From: Perkinsus olseni
Lineage: Eukaryota > Perkinsozoa > Perkinsida > Perkinsidae
Direction: 5' to 3'
NCBI GenBank assembly: GCA_013115135.1
Contig: JABANP010000048.1
Span: forward strand, 124,001-188,000
DNA length: 64,000 nt
The notes beneath the pieces were generated by a model. That model did no database searches, was not told where the DNA came from, and worked only from the letters and a program-made list of their open reading frames with translations. The translations under genes were made by a program, and so were the position numbers. Below, in pieces: positions 56,781 through 64,000 of this stretch; position 1 is the first letter of the stretch, and each line of letters opens with the position of its first letter.

Positions 56781-58585
56781 ATGACTCAGACCAGGACGAC
56801 TCTCACCATCTCCAGTGGAGACTACCGTCCGTCTCAGCCCGGGAGATCTCGCAGGCCTGCAACTCTGCCGGGGTTGCATGTAAGTCCAGTGGGCGACGGG
56901 CTCTTGCTAACTACATGAGCTCGCGCACAGTTTGACCGCAGCTGTGCTTCCATCTTCACTCTACGTTCAGATATTAGTGAGAGGTTCTCGGCCCTAGGGC
57001 GGAGGATGATACTAGGCTTTCGCTTCGACCCCACCGCCGCAGTTTACGAGGTGGAAGTCCGAGCCACCACTACCACTATGGACGCGATGAGAAGGCGGCT
57101 GCAGCGTTCTCGAGGGGAGCCATCAACCGACCCTTTCACGACACCACGTAAATCTTCTACAATACCGAGGGAGTTGCCTTATCCCTTCCCCTTCTACACG
57201 GTGACCATTGCCTGGAAGGGAGCCATTGAGGATGCTACACAAGTGCAAGGGGATGAGGGGGATGCTGCCACCTCTACCACCAGTGCCAGCAGCAGCGCCT
57301 CGGGCCCTCGCCAACTTGGCCATCCAATGTGGGCTGGGTTGTTAAGGGAAAAAGCCGAATTTTCTACTCTCAGGCAGTTGCGACGATCGTCGTCCGGGGC
57401 TGTGCAAGCACGGTGCTCTGGCTGCGCGCGTACTCCTTACGGACCGAGACGGCCCAGCTCCGGCACGAGGCGGCGCCCAACAGACCATGGGAGAGGCCAG
57501 TCCATGCAGCGAATGCAAGACACCAGAGACCCAAGATCGTCAAGTATCAAGCACTACAGGGAAGCCAGAGTAGGCAACGCAGAGCTTCATGGTACACTTC
57601 CAATGCCCCTTCGCAGCCCCTTTATGAACCAAGGGGATATAACCACCGTGGACGATGGCACTAGAGCCCAGTACGGCAGAGTGGCGCTTGAGGCGTGGAG
57701 CTCCGACCTGCCTGGCGTGCGTCTCTGCCAAGTAAAAGTCGGAGATGATGCAATCTGTGAGACGTTCTCCACCACTGCTGGCATAGTGCCTCTGCTGGTG
57801 TAGGTTCATTGCTCGTGAAGATGCCCAGTGATGGGCAGTCCGTGAACCTTCTTATGTCCGTTTGTGAGTGCAGCATTCCTCTGGCTTCGGCCGACCAGTC
57901 GCTGCGGCTCTCTCTCAGGCTCTGCATGCTCCGCTCCAACGGAGTCCCACCGGGGACCTCGCGACCAGTGCGTCCACGTCCGGGCAGCTATTGCGTTGCT
58001 GAACGAAAAGCATGGAAGAGACCAGCAAGGGCAGGTCGTCGCCGACATGCCGAGGCCTGTGCCTTCCATAGTGGGGGATGCCCATGGTGAACGAAGACAC
58101 ACTTTGAGAAGCACAGCGAGGCCGACCGACAACATCGCCAGGAGGTTGGTATTTACCGGACCATCGCAGGAGTCGAAAGAAGCCATTCCCGACAATGTTC
58201 TGGACCCAAAGAGAAGCGTGCCTCTGGTTGTCATTGATGATGCCGAGCCTCCCAGGACCGAAAGATTCACCCACAGCGGCCTCCCTCGATAGTACTCGAC
58301 GGCCGCAGATCGGAAGCCGCGGGGACGTCCCCGCCTCGTGAAAGTTCCTCTTCGTCGTGCAGGAAAAGGCGCCACCGGTCGATCACGGAAATATCTGCTG
58401 AAGTGTCGAAGATGGCTTTGAAGGCCGCGGCCAAGGCTCGAACGAATCGGAGGCGGGTGGGCGATGCGAGAGACGATAATGCGGAGGTGGACGCGGATGA
58501 TTTAGTAAGCTCGCAGAGTCCTGGCGGCGGCAGTGCGAGAGCAACTCCGGAATCCTTCCGAGCTTTGCTTAGACAGTACCTTTGA
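56781..58585 (+). CDS. Unknown multi-exon protein
   Basis: Plausible exons on the plus strand: MTQTRTTLTISSGDYRPSQP to LPGLH; after an intron (gtaagt...gcacag) FDRSCASIFTLRSDISERFS, LGRRMILGFRFDPTAAVYEV and LPYPFPFYTVTIAWKGAIED; then a Ser/Thr-rich stretch; then GDITTVDDGTRAQYGRVALE with LPGVRLCQVKVGDDAICETF; then VRAAIALLNEKHGRDQQGQV and SVPLVVIDDAEPPRTERFTH; final exon MALKAAAKARTNRRRVGDAR to SFRALLRQYL. The strand-rich middle segments look like a folded domain but are not recognised. Several junctions are guesses. Confidence 0.42.
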
Positions 58586-59183
58586 CGAGAGCCGCGATGC
58601 CTCGAGTATAATGTTCTTATAATTCAACTACTTGCAGTATTCAGACACAAAGACTGAGTTGTTTCGTTGGCGAGGGAACGAGTGGACATAAGGAAAGGGA
58701 CAGGTCGGTCGCACACTACTCGAAGTATCACGCAACGCTGCGTTGATTGAGGGCAGACATCATCGTGGATACTAGTAACGTCTACTTCTCTGATGAGCCC
58801 AGGTTAATACCAATACAGGTTGCTACGGTTTTCATTCCCCGTCGTTCACTTGGATGGACGGATTCACGTCACGGACCATCACGAGTGGGCGTCAAATGAG
58901 GTCGCATGCGTATGCCTTACTGCGAAGCTCTCGCGATAGCGAATCATGTTCAATGACAACACCCAATGTAACCCATTCACACTTCCTCTTACTTCATGCG
59001 GAAAACTCAACGACACCAAGGCTGAGCCGCAGTTAGTGAGATTCATTACGAGACGCCGAATCGAAGAAAGTCAAGAGAGCTCGAACAGAATGAAAACGTA
59101 GAAGTTCAAAATGTAAGAAGGTTATGTGAGTTTAATCTTCTCGAGGCAGTCAGAGAGGAACTTGGAAAATATCAAATCCCGCT
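58586..59183. other. Intergenic interval
   Basis: No gene, repeat or conserved motif seen. It separates a plus-strand gene from a minus-strand gene (convergent). Confidence 0.4.
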
Positions 59184-59567
59184 TTAGCAAGAGCAAGGGA
59201 TATCAGTACCGTGGCAGACATTGGGGAGCTTGTAAGTCATACAGAAGCTGCCGGAAAGCTTCGAGTCACAGAATGCGTCACACTGCCTACCAGTGGTCGA
59301 ACCACTCTCAGTAGAGGTCACTGGGGACGTCCATGCCGCTGTGGTAGTCTCAGTAGGCTTGGCTGTAGTAGAGGCGCCTCCACAGCTGCAGGGGAGGGTT
59401 GTGCCGAAACAAACCGAAGGCTCTTGCCAGTACTTGCAATACGAACCTGGCTGGACGCTTTCACAGTAGCTGTCACACGTGGACTCGTTGGTAGCGTAGA
59501 CTGCAGTAGAGATTAGAAGATAAAATGTGGCAATGACGTTGAAGGGGGTCATTCTGGGCAACGACAA
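59184..59567 (-). CDS. Secreted cysteine-rich protein with two repeats
   Basis: Uninterrupted 127-residue ORF. A hydrophobic signal peptide (PFNVIATFYLLISTAVYA) precedes two copies of a 32-residue cysteine module: first CDSYCESVQPGSYCKYWQEP followed by SVCFGTTLPCSC, second CDAFCDSKLSGSFCMTYKLP followed by NVCHGTDIPCSC. Spacing is identical: C-x3-C-x8-C-x8-C-x6-C-x-C. A Thr/Ser-rich linker (STTAKPTETTTAAWTSPVTS) joins them and is likely O-glycosylated. Six cysteines per module suggest three disulfides. Predicted extracellular; role unknown. Such modules are typical of lineage-specific secretomes. Confidence 0.75.
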   Translation of the reverse strand: MSLPRMTPFNVIATFYLLISTAVYATNESTCDSYCESVQPGSYCKYWQEPSVCFGTTLPCSCGGASTTAKPTETTTAAWTSPVTSTESGSTTGRQCDAFCDSKLSGSFCMTYKLPNVCHGTDIPCSC

Positions 59568-60531
59568 ACAATCAAGCTGAGCGTAGACTGGACTGATGAC
59601 AGTTCATGTGATGATTCCGTACTGGAATCATGCATCACAGTGTGAGTTGCTATAGCCTCGCTGTGACACTCCGCACAAGTTGCGTTCCCTGATAACACGC
59701 GGCCTGTCTACACTAGACAATTGTCCTTCAGAACGCTTCACACGACGGGCCCGGGAGTTTCACTGAAAGCCAGATCAACGTACTTTGTCTCTACTGTGGA
59801 GCTCGGTTGAGGTACCCAACTCGAGTGACTCAGCTCCGTTCCGGAGTCGATTACTCTGTCTCTTGGCGCGTGTGCTCTTTCGAGTTGCCACTTACGCTGG
59901 GTTTCTTTGTCGTGATTACGAGCAAGAGTGGCTTCTGAGATGGGGGTTTAGGAGATTGCCCCGAAGCAGTCTCACCACCTCTTGTAGTGAACTTATGGCA
60001 ATTGGGATATCCAAGACAAGGTCGTAGTGCGCTTATACTGTATTCGGAAATGTCATCCAGAGGGAGCAAGTGAATGGCTTGCGCTGTGAGCTAGTTTTCC
60101 GAACGGGTGCGAATCGAACCGTTGGCTTCCGTCGTTCTTCTGAGCATTCACTAGCAACGCTGTGTTGCCAACACAACGTGATCTTCGGATAAAAAAGAGG
60201 ACCTCCATCGAAAGAAGAGAGACAACAAACTTTAACCCATTTTGGGCAATCATCGTAGACCATTACTAATTCTGGTCTACCAATAGGGAATGAATAGCGT
60301 ATAAACAGGACAATGAGAATGACTAAGTTGATCAGCGGCCTCCGTGACGCGCACAGGATGGGAATGTGACGTACTGGAGTCCCGGAGAAGGCAGGTCGGC
60401 TGTTATTGGAATGCCGTCGACTAGGCTTGTACTTGTAGTTGCTGTAGATATCTCTCGCGTACTAGCTGTACTGTAGCACTGTCTTCGTTGGTCACAGCCA
60501 TATTGCCATTAACTACAAACAGCATCCATCG
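59568..60531. other. Intergenic interval
   Basis: Short ORFs on both strands (59,785-60,027 plus; 59,851-60,069 and 60,033-60,263 minus) have no recognisable content. Probably promoter of the cysteine-rich gene at the left and 3' flank of the dioxygenase at the right. Confidence 0.4.
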
Positions 60532-61447
60532 TCACCGCCAGGACTCAGTGCTATTATTATTACCTCCCTTCCTTGGATAAGACTTCCATTGAGGATTCGT
60601 AGTGAATAGCCTGTAGACGAGTATATCAGATCCAGCTTCCTGAGCGATGTGGAACCGATGCCATAGACCAGCGGGCAGTATCTGCATAGTAGGTGATGGT
60701 AACGATGGAGGAGCGCAGTGAACTACAATGAGAGCTCCTGGGCCTATCTTTAATCCTGATCCACTTATCCTTGGTATCACGAATGTCGAAGTATCTAATG
60801 AAATTATCGTCAAGGACACAGTACTCGGACAACAGGCTAGTCTCACGCTGAGCCCCGGCCCAAGAAGCGAATCTCCTCATCAGTATGGAGATGTTCAGTG
60901 AAGAACTTCACTTGAGTACCCTTAGGGAGATTGTGACTGTCCACTGTGTCGTAGGTAGTATATCTGTCATAATGACAAACGATGAGCATTACGTGGGTAT
61001 CAGTTCGAAGTCCAACGCTGTCGCGGACTCAGTCAGACTCAAAGCCGCCGTGATAGCAGCTTAACGATGAGCACTACGTTGTGTTACTCAGGTAGCCCGA
61101 GTGCTGCCCTCAACGAACATCATAGTCACTTACCCTCTATCCTTTCTGATCTGATCTAGGTTGGTATCCTGCTCCCATGCTTCAAGGCTCTTGACTTCGG
61201 TGGCGAGAACCTGATAGTGAACCATTCTGCAACAACGGAAAATCAAAGCCGAGGGAAACTACGCCTAGACTGGCCAACTCTTTTTGAGAGACCTTCTTGT
61301 CAGTACCATGGGGAAGAGCAGGAGCCCTCTGCACGGTATCTTAGCATCACAGAGCACTATTCAGGAACTCCCCACAATACTGAGCTCACCGTCATCCTCA
61401 GGAAGGTACCATGCTGTGAGATTTGCCACGTCGGTAGAGAATGACAT
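60532..61447 (-). CDS. ADI1: Acireductone dioxygenase
   Basis: Cupin enzyme of the methionine salvage pathway, oxidising the acireductone from methylthioadenosine. Minus-strand exons: MSFSTDVANLTAWYLPEDDG; VHYQVLATEVKSLEAWEQDT and NLDQIRKDRG; FFTEHLHTDEEIRFLGRGSA; YFDIRDTKDKWIRIK; IGPGALI; ILPAGLWHRFHIAQEAGSDI with VYRLFTTNPQWKSY. The metal site is complete: His-x-His and Glu in EHLHTDEEIRF, and the last His in PAGLWHRF. The GSA/YFDIRD junction is a roughly 50-nt intron (gtgaga...cattag); the GALI/ILPAG junction is a 45-nt intron (gtagtt...atgcag). Ends SYPRKGGNNNSTESWR. One exon junction (about 60,920-61,130) was not resolved. Confidence 0.85.
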
Positions 61448-62531
61448 GCTTATAACAAGGTAGGGAAGCTGCGATAAGTGGTAGGGTGTTCGAGGAAGGA
61501 TGATCAGGAATAGGCCGCGGGGACAGCGTCGGTGCGGCAGCGTCATGAACCGCAGTATAAGTGGCGTGACAACTTGAGTCCGCGGGCCGTTGAAGTTGCT
61601 GTCGATCATGGCAGTGGAGGGGTTGTGATTTTCCGGGGTTTGTGGTGAGAAGACGCTGGTTTCTCGCGTTCTTTCGTAGTTGCCGCTGCGTCCGTCTCTA
61701 GCGTCCCCTTCCTTGCATGTCAGAGTGGTCGTCAGTCTCATCCTGAAGCTCTCGAACACCGGCGTGCTAACTATCTCTATCAGTCAGTCCGAAGTTTTCA
61801 TTAAACTTGTAGTGTGGTGGCTGTTCCCTCTGAGTATGGCTTTGAAAACTCTGATTACTCGAGTAACAGATTGTACAAGCGCGTACGTGCATCGGCGCGG
61901 GACAACTAGCAGACCACGTGTCACGTTTACATTGGGTTCAGTTGGCTTTTCTTTAGTGGGCTCAATATCATCCCCGGAATACAAGCTGCTTCTTTCGCGT
62001 TAAGCAGTGAACCGTAGTCTGCTTGACTCGAGAGAATCCCTCTGGTCCTAGTTCGAGGTGGGACTCGCGACTGATTGTGTTCTGGACGCCGGAGTGCTGA
62101 TGTGGGAGGCAAGATGCGGTGTCGAAGAATGAAAATCTTGGCGATGTGGGCCGTCTAACTAACCATTCTCTCGAGTTCGCGGGAGCTTGGATGCCTCCAC
62201 GCCTGGCACTGCAGCCTTCGTGGCTGTATGATGATGCATCCACTTCATGATCGAGTTCTTGCACGACGGGATGTGGTGTGACCAAGTGCATGCGCCGCGT
62301 TGTGCTTGATTTCTCTCGAGTATCGACGTGTTACGGTACGCGCCCCGGCCGCGTAGACCATCGCTCGTCCATTCTCCTACACGACCCTCTGCTGACAGGT
62401 CGCTTTCGAATGCCCTCACCCACTAGCCTTGAACACGGGCCAGCTTTTGTAGCAGGAAACGTATTTTAACACAAAGATGGTTCAACTGTTGACGTAAAGG
62501 TGAGGCGATGATGAATAGAGGAGATGGTAAG
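61448..62531. other. Intergenic interval
   Basis: Only short unsupported ORFs on both strands. It lies between two minus-strand genes: upstream flank of the dioxygenase (left) and 3' flank of RPC4 (right). Confidence 0.4.
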
Positions 62532-63330
62532 TCAATCTGATGTCTCTAATAGATCAGGCGTAACAATCACCCGCCCCGCGACTTGGCCCAAGAAGGCCGC
62601 CTCAAGGTCGCTGGCGCAGACGCACATAACCTAAGATACTCATACTTCCGTCGGTCACGGGAGTACAGCACCACGACGGGCTCACCTGCTGATCGAAATG
62701 TGTCTCACTCCCTTGATCCAGCTTGAAGCTCGTGTTGCCAATCTTCATCATAACCTTGCCGGACCTAAACAGAACCAACCTCAACAGCGCGGCCCATGGG
62801 CGATCCACCAGCCCTACTTGTAGATCTGCAGAGTGCCTATGCGCCCATCCGGTATCTCAGTCAACGGCGTCACGGCGTTCGGGCCCGACCCATCATCAAC
62901 CTTGGGAGCCTACGAAAAAAGCGCCCTCATAACGCGGCCGATGGTGGTGAAGACCACATGTTTTTTCGGCTCGGCAGGGGCATCCTCCACCAACTTTGGC
63001 AAGAGCTGCGGCAGCTGCACGAGAAGGAAGCTGTCCTCTCTGAACTCACAGTCCTCATCGACCACAACTGTCTTGCCTGGTTGCAGATGCTGAGCGGAAC
63101 GCAGGCGTGAAGGGATCACAATGGCGAATTCGGGCCTACCCCGGTCTCAGGATTCTCGTTGGTTATCATGAACATCTTCGCGGCGTTGCGATTTTTCTCG
63201 TCAATATTCAGCAGAGTTGGGCGCTTAGGCTTTCCCTTCTTTTCCTGATTGTCTCTTCCTCCTCTGTCGACTTCAAGTCTGTTATTTCCCTGAGCGTGAT
63301 CAGCATCATCAGCCCGTACCCACAACTACC
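62532..63330 (-). CDS. POLR3D: RNA polymerase III subunit RPC4 (Rpc53 type)
   Basis: Pol III-specific subunit of the TFIIF-like dimer. The C-terminal signature is clear once three short introns are removed: DSFLLVQLPQLLPKLVEDAP, EPKKH/APKVDDGSG, LTEIPDGRIGTLQIYK joined to SGKVMMKIGNTSFKLDQG, SETHFDQQ joined to VMCVCASDLEAAFLGQVAGR and VIVTPDLLETSD, stop 62,532-62,534. These match RPC4's QLP, 'G.iG.LqvyrSGKV..kiG', F.Q and the final 'vtPDlesLL'. The IYK/SGKV intron is about 54 nt. The 5' part (GKPKRPTLLNIDEKNRNAAK) is probable but its start is not fixed and may lie further upstream. Confidence 0.8.
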
Positions 63331-63492
63331 AATCACTTAGTCTGGAAATAGGGTATGCCGATAGGTCGGTAGGTGAGATCATCCTCGTCCCCAAAGGCGA
63401 TGTCCGACACGCCCTTGCTCTTGCCTGAGACACACATAACTGCTCAGCACATCGGGAATACCACTGAAAACTAGTGCTTGTTTTAGACTGCT

Positions 63493-63890
63493 TCATTCAG
63501 GAGGGCTTGTTGATGCTCGTGGCATCACCCGCTGATCCGAATCCGTCTCACTCCACCCAACAGAGAAGTTGTACTTCGAGCGATCCACACGAACGGCGAC
63601 AACAGCAGTGCTCAGGTACCGAATGAGTACGACAAAGCCCCGGCTACTACCTCGTTGCCCTTCTTGTTTCTTCGGCTTCACAAACCACTGCGAACCGATG
63701 ACCTGTTGAGCTGAAGCACAGCAACGTCCGATATGTAGGACCCCGGCACTTTGTGTTTACATCGACTGACGACAGAGTTCTGGCTCTGTTTCATCTTCGC
63801 CATTTGGTCGAAGCTCATGCCCATCGCCTGAGCTTGCCGTCGCTGCAACTGCTGCCTGACCACAGGACACAATGAAACACGGATTGACAA
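63493..63890 (-). CDS. Unknown minus-strand gene or 5' exons of RPC4
   Basis: Exons with QQLQRRQAQAMGMSFDQMAK and MKQSQNSVVSR, then across an intron (gtaaac or nearby ... caacag) VIGSQWFVKPKKQEGQR, and a further candidate VRVDRSKYNFSVGWSETDSD. Charged and Gln-rich. It lies just upstream of RPC4 on the same strand with about 160 nt between. Not recognised. Confidence 0.35.
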
Positions 63891-64000
63891 AAATTCCTAT
63901 ATGCACGTTTAAGCCGTATGCATGCCCAATCAATCTCGTGTGCTTCCCTTAGTACTTCTTATCGGCCATCATTAGGAGTTGCCTAGCACTCGTCCCTCGA

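Noticed and set aside
60100..60175. Possible minus-strand tRNA because of gcgaatcgaaccgttgg
   Set aside because: The T-stem does not pair beyond one or two bases and no anticodon or acceptor stem fits.

Overview
This is nuclear DNA from a protist. Genes on both strands are cut by many short GT-AG introns, mostly about 40-60 nt, with an occasional GC-AG intron. The host looks like an alveolate, most plausibly a Perkinsus-type organism. That assignment is inferred from gene content (Rab5, legumain, saposin-like and two-repeat cysteine-rich secreted proteins) and gene architecture; no marker gene proves it. Exons were joined by hand from reading frame, splice sites and family resemblance, so inner boundaries are more reliable than 5' ends.

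The left 38 kb is a large, diverged tandem segmental duplication. Copy 1 runs from before the window to 18,570. Copy 2 runs from 18,571 to about 38,010. The unit order is SHPRH-type helicase/RING (3' part), helical protein X, coiled-coil protein Y, nucleotide-sugar transporter (minus), Rab5 (minus), a variable non-genic stretch, EBP2, a ubiquitin-like-fold candidate, a saposin-B protein (minus) and legumain (5' part). The junction at 18,570/18,571 joins the middle of a legumain intron to the middle of a SHPRH exon, the signature expected of a head-to-tail duplication. Legumain copy 1 is therefore cut at its 3' end and SHPRH copy 2 at its 5' end. A full SHPRH gene is predicted just left of the window. 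Damage is split between the copies: Y and the transporter are frameshifted in copy 1, while EBP2 and the ubiquitin-like candidate are frameshifted in copy 2. Rab5 and the saposin protein look usable in both.

Copy 1 alone carries a 5.14-kb insertion (12,381-17,521). Its 4.8-kb core is extremely AT-rich and gene-free, with a perfect 113-bp direct repeat and at least seven hairpins whose stems are GC-containing and whose spans are mostly 50-62 nt. It is the most unusual object in the window. Copy 1 also has a perfect 555-bp tandem duplication of the last EBP2 exons. The Rab5-EBP2 interval differs strongly between copies and is rich in palindromes.

The right 26 kb (38-64 kb) is single-copy: complete legumain, mitochondrial phenylalanyl-tRNA synthetase, a minus-strand protein with repeated LY/CTFxP motifs, a C2HC zinc-finger protein, a CCCH zinc-finger protein, a DDX27/Drs1-type RNA helicase, a coiled-coil protein, a small membrane protein, a zinc MDR dehydrogenase, an unknown protein, a secreted cysteine-rich two-repeat protein, acireductone dioxygenase and RNA polymerase III subunit RPC4. 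EBP2, the Drs1-type helicase and RPC4 serve ribosome or RNA synthesis; the rest are mixed housekeeping and secretory genes with no operon logic.
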